This document shows positions 34,134 to 45,660 of a stretch of 64,000 bases of DNA, in pieces. The DNA is from Laburnicola sp. R22_1. Taxonomy: Eukaryota; Ascomycota; Dothideomycetes; Pleosporales; Didymosphaeriaceae. Below the pieces are notes generated by a model that searched no databases, was not told the DNA's origin, and saw only the letters and a list, made by a program, of their open reading frames with translations. The translations under genes were made by a program, and so were the position numbers. The DNA lies in contig JACONQ010000011.1 of NCBI GenBank assembly GCA_014281115.1, positions 1,798,001 through 1,862,000 on the forward strand, read 5' to 3'. Position 1 is the stretch's first letter. Every line of letters begins with the position of its first letter.

Positions 34134-35161
34134 TTAGAGCTTCTTTCCACATGATCACTTTGGAAAGGGAGGAAAACATATCGTTTCACCAATGGACTTT
34201 CCATAGTACCTAGGCAGCGTCAGCGGCCGTGAAAACTCCAAAACGAAGAAGGCATAGAATCATCATATTAATGTTGTTGTCATTCATTTTTTAAAAGCAA
34301 AATCATCGTGTCTAATAACGCATGTCTTTCACGCGTTTGGTCACACTCTAGAACTACTTTGCACAACTTAGTATAATACTATGTCTCGATACGTAGCACA
34401 CTCGAGAAGTTCCCAACCTGTACCTCATTGATCAAATCAGGCGGGGGTCTGCACGCATCCAATATCTAGCATTAAAAAGCCTATAAATAACTAACGTTTC
34501 ACTTGAAGAGACCCTAACCGCAGCAAGTTCTACACGCCTTTCACCTCCCGAATTCATGCTATGTTTGCTCCGCAATCAAGAAATAACAATGAAAGAGTTA
34601 GCAAGACAAACACGAGAGAGACAAGGCAGGGGCATATAACGTATCTCAAGAAGGCGTGCGCCGTATTAAGGGGGTTATTCTCTTTGGGTGAACATGGATA
34701 TGTTGGATGGTACCTAGGTAGAAGAGATAGCGGTATTATCGCTGATTTGACTCCAGCGAGTGCTAAAAAAGGTCACGGTGCTGTAATAGACCAAACCACA
34801 AAACTCAACATGCAACTCCATCCTTTGAATACCTAGGTAGCCCAAGACAGGCACTCGCCAACAGCTCAGGCATGCCATCGGTACCGGTTTCAAGCGGTGA
34901 CGCGAGTCAAAAAAGCAAACTGGTGCCCGCTCTCAAGAAGGGCGTTTTGTAGTGCTCATAATACGCCTGCTTTAAGATGAGGTGCTTCGAGCTCCAAACC
35001 TGTATCAGGTTCTATATCGCCCAGACCAGCGAATCTGAATGTAATACTAGAAGAAGTGGATATCGACTTTCGACGAGCACGAGAAACACGACGAAGAAAC
35101 TGTTACATGAAATGGTGATAGTGCACCTCTACATGACAATACAGCACCCCAAAGACGATGA
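34134..35161. other. Intergenic
   Basis: Nothing supported. An open frame at 34561-34836 has no recognisable content. Confidence 0.4.
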
Positions 35162-35356
35162 TCTCACACACCAGGAGACGACGACGGTTCTATCACCGAC
35201 TACCCAGGAAAAGCGCTGCTAGCCATTATCGTGCTCGCTCTATGTCTAGTCGTCTTTTTTATGGCGCTCGACAATGCCATCATCGCAAGAGCCATCGATC
35301 CCAAGTATCACGGACCAATTCCACATCCGGCGTGATGTACCTGTGGAGGAAGTAAT
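35162..35356 (+). pseudogene. Relic of an MFS transporter N-terminus
   Basis: Translates as a charged leader, then YPGKALLAIIVLALCLVVFF and MALDNAIIARAI, the unmistakable first membrane span of DHA2-type multidrug MFS transporters (usual form MALDxTIIATAIP). The frame then shifts. The next frame gives PSITDQFHIRRDV, where family members continue with PxITDxFHxxxDVGW. The break looks like a 4-bp duplication (atcgatc for atc) at about 35295-35301. The rest of the gene is absent; pogo element E2 begins 28 bp later. It is unrelated in sequence to the intact MFS gene at 58436-60139. Confidence 0.7.
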
Positions 35357-35383
35357 GGACACATTGTTGCGCTCTTTTTAATA

Positions 35384-37527
35384 CCGTGTCCGTGCGCGTA
35401 CCATGGGTGCGGGGTCAATGCGCGCCGAGCCTCAATGCGCGCTCAACACGAAAACACCTCAAGCTTCAACACCACCTATCGCTACCAATATGGGGTCAAT
35501 TGAGGCTGCGCTTGAAGCGATACAATCGCAAGAACCTGGAGACTCTATCAACTATACAAAAATCGCGAAGGAGCATAGCGTTGTACGCTCTACGCTCACC
35601 CGGAGACACCAGGCTGTAACGCAGTCGCGTACAGCTGAGGGAATCAACCAACGAAAACTTCGCCCTTAACAGGAGCAGGAGCTTATACGCTATATCAAAA
35701 AACTCACTTAGCAAGGCCTACCACCTACACGGCAAATGATCCAGAACTTTGCAGCCTATATAGCCAAAACGAGCGTTAGCATGTACTGGGTTGATCAGTT
35801 CGTTAAGCGACACAGCATTGATCTAGTTTCAAGATGGACAGCTGGAATGGACAGCAATCGCCACAAAGCCGACTCAGAGACAAAGTACAGCCTATATTTC
35901 GACCTACTACAGCAGAAAATTAGCCAATACGATATCGAGCCTCAGCACACGTACAATATGGGCGAAAAAGGCATCCTACTAGGCATTACTACTCGCTCAA
36001 AGCGGATCTTTAGTAGGCAGCTGTACGAGAGCAAGGAGGTGAGGCAGGCTATTCAGGATGGTAGCCGTAAGTGGATTTCGCTCCTAGCCTGCATATGCGC
36101 CGACGGATCGGCTCTAGATCTAGCCCTTATCTATCAGGCTGCCTCAGGTAGCCTACAATCAAGCTGGGTTAAAGAAATTAACCCTTAGGAACACTTAGCC
36201 TTTATCACCTTATCGCCTTCTGGCTGGACAAATAACAAGATAGGCCTCGCGTGGCTTAAGCAGGTGTTTGATCGATGTACTAAGGAGAAAGCTGGACGCT
36301 CCTACTAACTACTTATCCTTAACAGCTATGGATCCCACCTTACTATGGATTTTATTAATTACTGTGACTGGAATAGGATACTCCTAGTTATATTTCCGCC
36401 TTATTCGACGCATACGCTATAGCCGCTCGACGTTGTTATGTTTAAGCCTCTCTCCACTGCCTACTTAGCTGAGCTCTTAGCCTTCCTATACAGGTGCTAG
36501 GGACTATCGTCAATCGCAAAAAGAGACTTCTTTAGCCTATTCTGGAGGGCTTAGGGTAGCTCGTTTAGGAAGCTATTGATTATTAAGGCCTTTGAGGCTA
36601 CTAGCATATCACCACTTAACCTAGAGGTTATACTTAAGAGATTCACTAAGACCAGCCTACCCAAGCGGGAATTAAGAGAAAGCTCAACCTTAGTACTTAG
36701 CGCGTCTGACTGGAGGAAAATCGACCGGCTCCTAAAGGCTGCAGTAGATATAGGGAATAGTAATAAGGCAAAGAAGCTAAGCCGAACAGTGCACTCAATT
36801 GCCGTACAAAAACAGCTACTACAGCATGAAAATAAGGGACTAAGAGCAGCACTAGGCAATGAGAAGAGGCGTAGGAAGCGTGGCAAGCCTTTGCTGGATA
36901 ACCAGCCTACTGAGTACTTAGGGGGTGCTGTTTTCTAGTCCCTAAGGAAGGTGCAGGAGGCACGTGATTGTCTACAGCAAAAAGAGGCTGAGGCAGAGCA
37001 GCTAGTACTCTAAAAAACTAAGGCAGCTAAGGCTTAGAGGGCTAGCTAGCAGCTAAAGGCTAGACTACTCTAAGAGAAGCGCGTTGCGAGGGCTGAGGCT
37101 TAGGCAGCTCAAGCGAAGGCAAAGGCGGATTAGGCAGCTGAGCGAGCCCAGAAGCAATAGGCTCGCAGGGCTTAGCAACACTACAAGAATTGTATAAAAA
37201 TAGCTAAGAAAGGTAGTAAAAAGGCATTAAGGCTACCTAAGCAGGGCATAAGGGAAAAAAAGCTTATTAATAAGGCTATAGATGCTGCTGAGGCCTCAGG
37301 TGCTGCATCACAGCCTCTACAGCCTTAGTCGCGCCGGGGCCGGAATATTAGAACTCTGAGTAGATTTTTATAGCTATAATTAATTATTAAGATTCATAGA
37401 CCTTATCACCAGAAATTCTTATAATAATAGCAATTGTAGGGAGCTCTGCAGCTTCAAGTTTAGCTGAGCTGGTTTGGTGTTGAGCGCGCATTGAGGCTCG
37501 GCGCGCATTGACCCCGCACCCATGGTA
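35384..37527 (+). mobile_element. Fot1/pogo transposon E2, right terminus interrupted
   Basis: The left end is ccgtgtccgtgcgcgtaccat after TA (35382-35383). The long inverted repeat holds the paired unit tcaatgcgcgcc / tcaatgcgcgct. The right inverted repeat matches inward from catggta (37521-37527), but its outer 15 bp are missing and element E3 starts at exactly that point. Confidence 0.85.
35490..37379 (+). pseudogene. Fot1/pogo transposase of E2
   Basis: From ATG 35490 the usual order is seen: psq helix-turn-helix (KIAKEHSVVRSTLTRRHQA), CENP-B-like segment (VDQFVKRHSIDL), DDE core, then a Lys/Ala/Glu-rich coiled coil and a basic end (SRRGRNIRTLSRF). Catalytic positions are lost: YNMGEKG for YNMDEKG and LLILNSYGSH for LLILDGHRSH. 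Only the third remains (PLDVVMF). More than a dozen in-frame stops, all TAG, cluster in the 3' half where Gln codons were frequent. This agrees with RIP of the coiled-coil region. Confidence 0.88.
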
Positions 37528-38424
37528 CCGTGCCCGTGCGCGTAACGACCCACGTCGCGTAACGACCCAGGAACAACGCGCTCACTACTTCAAAAATGAG
37601 GGTATTGTAACAGCTATAATAGCTATTATTACGAGATTTTGTAGTAGAGTAGTAAACAAAGGCATGCGATTAATTTTTACTATCTAAATTTACTTGGAAG
37701 GTTGACGTTGTGGCCACGGCGGGTGGTGAAAGCTGGGGCAGCTGATGCAGCCTGTGATGCCTCCTTAGCAGCTGCACCAGCACTACGTTGTTTCTGACGC
37801 TTGTTGGCTTGAGTAGAGGCTTTTAAGGCCTTGCGCTTGCCCTTTTGGGATAGTTGTATAGCTTTTTCAGCGTTGCGAGCTGCCTTCTGGCGCTCGCGTT
37901 CAGCTGCCTTGTCAGCCTTCTCCTTCTCCCTCACCACCTTGGCTGCCTCTCTCGCCACACGCCTCTCCTCTGCCTCCTGCTCTTGGAGTAGCTTAGCAGC
38001 AGCTTGAAGCTCCTTCCTGTTAGCCTTTGCAAGCTGCCTGTCATGCTCTTCCCTCTGCTTCACTGTCTCTCGTGCACGTGCCTCTCTGATCTTGCGCGGA
38101 GACCAGAAGACGGCACCACCGTGGTACTCCTGGCGCTGCTGCAAGTCAAGAGGTTTGCCGCGCTTCTTGTGCTTCTTCTTAGCAGTGAGAGCCTCTCTTA
38201 GGCCATCGTTCTTATGGTGTAGCAGTTCGTTTTGTACTTGGAGTCCGTGGAGCGTTTGGGAGAGCGACTTTGACTCTTCTGCGGTAGTATCCTTCACTGC
38301 AGAGCGTACGAGACGCTCCATCTGACGCCAGTCGCTCTCCTTAAGCGCTGAGGGGCCTGCTTCGCCTTCATCTTGCTTCCTAGAGCTCTCTCTCTTGAAG
38401 CGTTTGAGTATAACCTCTGAGTCC
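37528..38424 (-). mobile_element. Fot1/pogo element E3, 3' (C-terminal) half
   Basis: Begins ccgtgcccgtgcgcgtaacg, followed by the paired unit gcgtaacgaccc. It adjoins E2's right end at TA 37526-37527. It runs to about 38424, where a LINE begins. The partner half beyond the LINE (44455-45660) has a different inverted repeat. Confidence 0.75.
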
Positions 38425-38426
38425 AT
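37680..38426 (-). pseudogene. C-terminal fragment of Fot1/pogo transposase (E3), uninterrupted
   Basis: 248 open codons starting within the conserved SEVILKRF segment, so the DNA-binding and catalytic domains are absent. It shows the linker KESDWRQMERLVRSAV, the Lys-rich KKKHKKRGKPLDLQQRQEY, then AVFWSPRKIREAR, a long Glu/Lys/Ala coiled coil and the basic end RRGHNVNLPSKFR. It is closely similar to the C-terminus of E1 but not identical in family motifs. The ATG at 38426 is probably accidental, created next to the LINE boundary. There are no stops, in contrast to the partner half. Confidence 0.8.
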
Positions 38427-38680
38427 AGGCTGGTTGGTTGGTTGGTATTCATTTTTCGTCTAGTTGATGGGGATTAAGTCCACCATCTCGCCTCCCGAAG
38501 GGCATATACGACGTGCTAAGCTATGGAATTGCAGTGCTAACACACTACCCTAGAAAGCATTTCTTGCCTGCGCGGGTATTGCTACTATTTTGGAACTACA
38601 GCTCCCCTTCTAGTTAGAGAGACTGAGCAGTGCGTGTACATTAGGGTGATTTCCTTGCATTTTGAGGCATCTATGTGCTG

Positions 38681-38722
38681 AGAGAGAGAGAGAGAGTGTG
38701 TGTGTAGGGGGGGAGGGGGGAG
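38681..38722. repeat. Microsatellite in the LINE 3' region
   Basis: Consecutive (ga)n, (gt)n and poly-G tracts. Confidence 0.8.
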
Positions 38723-39279
38723 AGAAAGAGAGGAAGAGGGGTAAGGAGTATTGCAGCTCTTGTGCTGGACCTAGTTCTACTAGGTGCTGCATTGCCTGTT
38801 GCTTTTGCAGGGCTGCAAGAGCTAGCGGGGGCAGATCCTAGTGTAGTACTGCGTTAGTTTGGTAAAGGCTCTAAAGAACTCTAGCTCCCTTATTAGTGCT
38901 GCAGTGTACGCTAGGCTATCAGCCTGGCTAGATGGCGGTATAGGTGGTCAAAGTGGCCATCTGCTAAACGTCCCTAGAGTCTTGCGGCAAAGCGCGAGGT
39001 GCTTGGGTGTCTTATCCTGTCTGCATAAGTAGGTGAGGTTTGCATCCTTGTAGTTATATTTTCAGTGGTACTAGGCAAAATCCCTATATCTAGACTAGAT
39101 AGAAAGTAGTCTGGCTAGGATAGCTCTTAGTAGGTCTAGTTCCTTTAGACTGCTGCGTAGTGCGTAGTCTAGGTGCCAGCTTTTGTACTATTTAGAGAGT
39201 TTATTCTTCTTTTTAGACCACTAGATCTATTGTGTGTGTTGTGATGTCTTGCAAGCAATTGTCTTGATACCTAAGAGTG

Positions 39280-39720
39280 TAGGCAGAGCAGCTTTACTTA
39301 TTGCAGGTGATGGGTGTTAGACTTCTAGGTTAGCTAATCTGTCTGCTGCCTTATTTCCTTTAATGCCTAGGTGTCTAGGGGCCTATTTAATAGAGATATT
39401 GTGAGTCTCTATAGCGCCGTGGCACTCTAGAAAGGCCTATTAAGAGGTAGGGGGTGCGTCGCCCCTTAGACACCATATAACTGAGGTGCTGTCTATGCAC
39501 AGCCAGATTCGACGGGTATTGAACTCTAGTTGTCTTATAGTGTGCTGGAGGCCTCTCTATGCTCCTACTGCCTTAGCGTTAAAGACGTGCGAGGTAGAGT
39601 TAAGCGACCCGCGTCCAGTCTGTAGTTGCTTTCTGTTCTAATACACTGCAAAGCTGTAAGTAACCTGCTTTCCTCCTTCCTTTGTGTACTGTTCAGAGCC
39701 ATCTAAGAAGATAGTTATGT
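39280..39720 (-). pseudogene. LINE RNase H domain
   Basis: Remnants IFLDGSEQ (first Asp), LCIDSTSVIWCL (third acidic region) and PRHLGIKGNKAADRLA (His and last Asp) are in the right order and spacing for a ribonuclease H of Tad/I LINEs. Confidence 0.7.
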
Positions 39721-40299
39721 CTAGTAGTAGGAGATGGGCCCACTATATATTAAAAGCCTTAGCTGCAGTCTTCTTATCTATGCTAAGCGTTAGGTTAATT
39801 CAGCAGCTACTTAAGTAGTGAGGGGCTGTGAGTGTAGTCCTAAGGATCTCTAGTAGAAGAGATGCTATCTGTTAGACTTTAGTCTTAACTCGCTATAGTT
39901 GTCCTATTTTTACACCCCTATTTACTATATATACTAATGTGCGCCTAGTAAGAGGATGGTCTACATCTATAGTGCGCAAGTGGGTTGCAAATCTAATTTT
40001 AGCTTCCTCTAGTGCCACTACTGCAGACAGTAGTCCGGCGTCGCGGAAGAGTGCAGCTGTAGGGGTTGTTCTCCACGCTAGTAGAATGCCCCTTGCTGCT
40101 ATAGCTAGTGTCTTGTCTATAGCAGCTATGTGCTATCTAACGTAAGCGCTAACCTCTTGTGACCTGCCTGGTTTGAGTGTATGTGGCTGCTTAGTGCGGC
40201 CTCTATACCAGCATTCCGTCCTGTATAGAAGCGAAGGGTATACACAGGCAATAGTGGCCTTGCGGAGGGAGCTAGCTAGTGGTCTATAGGTGGTCCTGG

Positions 40300-41560
40300 C
40301 CAGACTGCGAATATGATGAGCTACCCTAGCAGCTTTTGCAGTGCGTGTGGCTATGTGTTATCTAAAGGTAAGTCTGCGGTCAAACTACACTCCTAACCAA
40401 CGCAGGGCTGGCTAGCTGTGCTCTCTACCTAGGAGAATAGGGTAGATTGTAAGTTGCTTATCTACAACATATAGTGGTGCGTAGTTGCTCCGCTATCTAG
40501 TTAGGTGTATCATTTTCTGCTTTTCTGGGGCAAAGGTAACCTTGTTAGTCTCACCCCATACTCTGATCTGCCTTAGATCTAATGCTAGGAGCTCGACGTT
40601 GTCGTCCATAGAGTGTGAGGCCTAGTATAGACATATATCGTCTGCATATCCAAACCTCTGTTCTGTGTCCATAGATAGTAGCTCTGCTAGATACAGTGTG
40701 TATAGTACAGGCAAGAGAGGCGAGCCTTAAGGTGTGCCACAGGCGATAGGGTAGCTAGGGGTAGTGACCTGTCCAAGGCGGACTCGAACCCTCCAGTTAG
40801 TAAGGAATAAGTCTACAAAGAGCATAGTTCTTTGTGGCCAGCCCTATTAGGCCATCTAGTATAGCAGGCAGTTCTTTAGGAGCGCATCAAAGGCGCCTTG
40901 CACATCTAGGGTGACTATAGTGATATGCTTTCCAAGTACCTATGCTGCTTTAGTGTCGTGGGTGAATGCTGTAGTAAGGTTAGCTGCAGAGCGCTTTAGA
41001 AGGGCGCCGCTATGCTAGGGGCTGAGGATCTTGTGTGTCATAGCGGTCCACGCGATTCTTCTGGCTACTGTTCGTTCAAGTCCCTTTCTAATACACAAGA
41101 GAAGCGCTATAGGTCTCTAGGAGCGGGGCGACGATTGGTCTGTCTTCCCTATCTTAGGTATCATTGCTACCTCTGCAAGCTTCCATTGTGCTGGGAAGTG
41201 GTTAAGCTCAAGGCATCGCTGGAAGACCCTTTGTATAAATTCCCCAACCTAAGCCTAGTAGGCTCGGAGTAGTCGCACAGTAGAGCGATTAGTACCTGGT
41301 AAGGTGCTCAAGACCCCTATTGTGTTTCGCTCACATTCCTCTAGTGAGATATGTGTGCTCTACGGGAGGGTATCTGCCATCTCCTAGTCTGGGTAGTGTC
41401 TGAGGTCATCCTCTGCTGTGTACCGGTTGAGGACTTCCTCTCTAAGAGCTTCTGCCTTCTCTAGGGCGTCTAATATTGTTGTGTTGTTCACTACAAGAGG
41501 AGTGTCCTAGTTCTCTAGTATAAGCTTGTGCCAGGCAATAATCTTAAACAGGTCCTTGTC
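40300..41560 (-). pseudogene. LINE reverse transcriptase domain
   Basis: The YADD catalytic box is intact at 40637-40648 (RFGYADDICLY). It is followed by a thumb-like region with KVTFAPEKQKMIHLTR, typical of LINE reverse transcriptases. TAG stops interrupt the frame. Confidence 0.75.
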
Positions 41561-41713
41561 GTCTTTAGCATTGTTAATAACATGCCGCCAGTACTGCCTC
41601 TTGGCCTGTTGGACAGTAGTCTTGAAGGCCTGTCTCTCCTCCTGTAGACTGCTAGAGCAGAGCTGTCTAGCATGTTTGTAGGCCTGGTAAGCAGTTTTGC
41701 ACTCCTTAGTCTA

Positions 41714-42640
41714 CTATAGTGCTGCACGGCCTTCCTTGCGGTCAGGCTTGCCTGCTGTCTGTACAGAGTGCTGTATGGTCTCTGTAAGCAGCGTGACACA
41801 TTCCTCTAGCTGTGCTGCGTCCAGTGTTGCAAGCGGGTCTGGGATGCTCTGGACACCTATCTCCACTAGCCCAGCGAATTTAGGTAGACTTGCCTCAGGG
41901 ACTCTAAAGTGGTACTGCTCTAGATGCGGAGTGCCTGGCGTAGAGATAGGGACAGAGGTTACTATTGTCTTATAGTCTGAGCCGCTGTGCATGCTAGCAT
42001 CAACAGCAGACTAGGCAAATAGGATATTAGAGAAGGTAAGGTCAAGGACATAGGCAGCGCAGTGTGTTGGCTGCCCTAGCACACCAATATAGTCCATAGA
42101 CGCGTTAGCAGCCCATCTAGCTAGCTCCACGCCTCTGTTGGCTGTAGTAATAGTAGGCTTAAAGGATTCATATCTAGCGTTAAAGTCTCCTCCTACAAGG
42201 CAGAGTTAAGGGGGTATAAGATGTGTAACGTATTGGATAACGTGTAGGGTGTGTGGCTGTCTATAGTAGTTAAGTATGGCAACTCCGTTCACTACAGCCT
42301 ATAGCATGTCTGGGTGGTTGAGGCTCTCTCTAGCCTAGTATTGTAGGTGGCATCCTTTGCGGATGTAGGTTATCACCCTAGGGCGGGCTAAGCCTGGCGT
42401 GTTAGGGCTGTCCTAGGTGCTAATAGGTGCTAGGTGTGTGAAACCAGGGTGGGTGAAAGTTCTTAAGTTGGCACATGTAAAGGGCTCTTAAATACACACA
42501 ATATCCATGCCCTTTTAAAAGGCCACCTCTAGTATTGTAATGTGCCAGGGTGAGCTCCTGCTAACATTAGCCCAGCATACACAAAGTTGGTTGCTTAGTA
42601 GGCTGGGCTGTTAATGCCTAGTGTTAGCTGGGATATTGTA
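41714..42640 (-). pseudogene. LINE apurinic-type endonuclease domain
   Basis: Contains the signature GGDFNARYESF at about 42165-42205 and a later SDYKTIVTSVP near 41975 (consensus SDHxxI). The open part 41714-41992 follows the endonuclease. Confidence 0.7.
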
Positions 42641-42699
42641 AGGGTGTTCTAACATAATAATGGCGGGTTATCGCTTATGCTGGCGTCTTCCCTCTCTAA

Positions 42700-44440
42700 G
42701 GTGGACGGGTCAGTGTGGATAGTTGATTGTGGACAAATGCTGCCGGCAGACAGTTGTCCTACATTAAGGCTCCTCTGGCCTGTGGCGGCCCGCCTTAGTC
42801 TCTTTTCTCTGCCAGTAGTAGAGAAGGATGCATAGGAGGCAGTAGTTGTAGGAGGTGTAGCCCTGCTATTTCCTTCTTGCCTCTGGGCAGAAAGGTGGGA
42901 AGGCACTGTCTCTAATACCTCTATAGGAGGAGCTTCAGGCTAAAGTGCTGCCTGTCTAAGGGCCACTTTAACTGTCCTATAGAGGTGCTGCTGTGCTATT
43001 TTGCCTGCGCGACAAATAGCCTTTAGCTCGGTCTTTGTAGGCTTAGTGATGTGTCTGTTAACCTGGCGAGGGGCTGCCGGGCAGTTAGTGTGACTAGCTG
43101 GATGAGGGCCATGACAGTTGGCACACATAGCTTTGTGGGCGCAACTGTCCCTATACTATCCTTAGTGTCTATCTGTGCGGTCCCCGCAGTGTGCACAGCG
43201 GGCTACTTAGGTACAGCGGGCAGCGTTGCAGTATCCCTGGCAGCCTGGGTTATGTTGCTGTATAGTGGGATGCTTGTGGATTTCCTTCAAGAATTGGCTA
43301 GTGCTAAAGAGCTAGAACGAGCGGACTAGCTCCTTGTATGAAACAATCTAGGTTGTGAGGCCATGCTGATTTGCCCTATGCCGTGAGGTCCTGCAACTAA
43401 CTAGCTGCTTGCCTGTTTGCAAGCAGACCTCTTCTTCTACTAGCTAGGTAGTAGTTAGTAGTTCTGTGCCGTCTAGGGTCTGGAAAGAGCTAGGTACTCC
43501 TTATACTGCGTAGTTAATCCAGCGTTCAGGGATCTTTACCGCGTCTCCGCCTAGCGCTCTTACTAGAAGTTCCTGGTTTTCTTAAGTTAGAAGTTGGCCC
43601 TAGATGTTCTCATTTGCTAGAGTAATCGCCTAGCCTGTGTTAATTGGTGATGCAGTAGGTATGTCTTTAAGGGTGAGTCCTGCTATACTCTTGCATATTG
43701 CCTGCCTTATCGCAAAGGGTGAGGGTTGTTGCAGTCGCATTGCCAGGTTAGAGATGGCTACGAATATTCGATTGTCTTCTTTTAGCTTAACAGGCGGGTT
43801 GGGCCAGGGCTTAGCAGGGATTAGGGGCCAACTGCCACCCCTATCTAAGATCTGGGGGTCTCTAGCTACGTCCGCCCAAGAGCGGTGTCCCAACTCTTAG
43901 CTCCTAGGGTTGCTGTGACTGGTGTCGCTGCTCCAGTGGGAGCTAGGGGGGGAGTTGCTTAGGGGGAGCGAGGTCAGAGCCTGGATAACTCTCTGCTGCA
44001 GCTCCTTAGTAATTTTAGCTTCTTAAGGGTTAGTGTAGCTCTCTGCGTGTTGGTCTACCGCTGCTGCGAAAGCCGTAGTGATAGTGTTCCACAGCTGGGC
44101 AATTTGCTGAGTCTCGGTGATGTGGCGTTGGACGGCATCAGAGACGCGAGGTTTAGGAGCGCCCCCACTAGGGTTCTAGCTACTTAGAAGGGGTGCACGG
44201 TGATGCATGTCCTCCTAGGGCCGTCTTAGGGCGCGTGTATAAAGCTGCTGCGGGATCTCTAGGTCTAGGGACCCTGTGTGCTGGGAGGAGGGAGACTCTG
44301 CTATCCTAACAAGCTCCTTTGCGCGGTTGCGCGGAGGGCTAGGCGGACGTTAGAGGTACTCCTGGAATTAGCGCGGTGAGCTTGTTCAGTTGCTGGGATT
44401 ATTAGGGTCTCTAGAGAGGATATCTAAAAATCGAAAAGTT
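42700..44440 (-). pseudogene. LINE ORF1 (gag-like) with zinc knuckles
   Basis: Tandem Cys-His knuckles lie at about 43065-43250: GCQGYCNAARC, ARCAHCGDRTDRH and CANCHGPHPASHTNC. They fit the CX2CX4HX4C pattern of nucleic-acid-binding LINE gag proteins. An open 87-codon piece at 43630-43893 (HRSWADVARDPQILDRGGSW onward) precedes the knuckles. TAG stops are frequent elsewhere. Confidence 0.7.
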
Positions 44441-44454
44441 GGTGTTCGGTGTGC

Positions 44455-45588
44455 AGGATTAGGTGGCGATATACCTGTGGCTCTAAAAGAGCTCAGGATA
44501 CTTGATTCCTTAAAGGAGACCTTCCACGCGTTCCAGAATAGGGGGAAGAAGTCGCCTTTGGTGATAGAAACCAGGCCCTGGCTTCTATGGAGATATCTTG
44601 ATAGCTCTGCTGAGTAGGCTGTTAATAGAGGCTTAAACATCGCAACGTTAAGAGGCTGAAGCGTATAAGTTGAATAAGGAGGCAGGATAGCAAGGAGGAT
44701 CCTATGCTAATCACAGTAGTCGATAAAGTCCATAGTAATGTGGGATCTATAGCCATCTACGATTAAGAGTTGATATAATCGGCGGGTCTTCTCTTTTGTG
44801 CAGCGATTAAATACCTGTTCAAGCTAGGCAAGCCTAATATCGTTGTTCGTCTAGCTAGAGGGTGATGAGGTGATAAAGACTTCTTGTTCTCCTGCCTTAA
44901 TATCCTCTACCTAGCTTGATTAGATGCCCTTGTTTGCAGCCTTATAGATGAGGCTTGGCGGCAGAGCTGATCTATTAGCGCAGATACATGCTAGGAGCGT
45001 AATCTATGCGCGATTGCCATCCTGGAGCGATGCCCTAACCTCCTTCTTCTCCCACATTCGTCTGCTGAATATCCGTTTTGATCTACCCACAATACCGATT
45101 AGGAAGCCTTTTTCGTCCATATTGTAGATATGACGAGGATCTATCTGATACTGATCGATCTTGCTGTGTAGGAGGTTGAAATAGAGGCGATATTTATCCT
45201 CTGAATCAGCTTTGTGGCGATTGCTGTTCATGCTGACTGTCTATTGCGAGATAAGCTGAATGCTGTGTTAGTTGATAAAGTGGGTAACCCAGCTCTCGCT
45301 GACTGGCTCCTTTGCTATAGTAGAGGCGAAGTTCTGTATCATCTCTCTAGTGGGAGGTATATGTCTCTCTGTAAGTCCTTTGATATATTGTACGAGCTCC
45401 TGCTCTTGCTGTAGGTTGAGTTTTAGCTGGTTGATATTCTTGACCTGCCTAGGGCGCGTTACCCCTTGATGCCTTCGACCCAACGTAGATCGTTCAAGCC
45501 CATGCCTAGCAGCAACTTCTGTATATGAAAAATCTTCTCCTGGTTCTCGCGATTCTATCTCATCAATCGCAGCCTGATATGGATCCAT
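44455..45588 (-). pseudogene. N-terminal and catalytic half of a Fot1/pogo transposase (E3b)
   Basis: Read from ATG 45588: psq helix-turn-helix (EVAARHGLERSTLGRRHQG), CENP-B-like part (ESWVTHFIN) and DDE core. The first Asp is present (YNMDEKGF) and the second is present (LLIVDGYRSH), but the third is Asn (LQPLNVAMF). Several TAG stops. The frame ends in ATGISPPNP at the LINE edge, exactly where the fragment at 38426 resumes with SEVILKRF. Confidence 0.85.
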
Positions 45589-45660
45589 AATGGTGGAGTT
45601 ATCGCGTGCTGAAGTTAGGGTGTTTTGGTGTTGCGCGGGCATTACGCGAATCCGGGCATT
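45589..45660 (-). repeat. Right inverted repeat of E3b, outer end missing
   Basis: Reads ggtgttgcgcgggcattacg, then a second gcatta, giving the paired unit TAATGCCC on the minus strand. The expected outer cgcgcacggacacgg is absent. The sequence passes at TA straight into E4. Confidence 0.7.

Larger units (their letters stand above)
38425..44454 (-). mobile_element. Tad-like LINE (non-LTR retrotransposon), RIP-decayed
   Basis: About 6.0 kb on the minus strand with two decayed frames. ORF1 (about 44440-42700) is gag-like with zinc knuckles. ORF2 (about 42640-38800) has endonuclease, reverse transcriptase and RNase H in that order, which is the Tad1/I layout of fungal LINEs. The 3' end (low coordinates) carries a short tandem tail (ccaaccaaccaaccag on the minus strand, 38429-38445). 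Most stops are TAG. It lies between two pogo transposase halves. No clear target duplication is seen. Confidence 0.8.
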
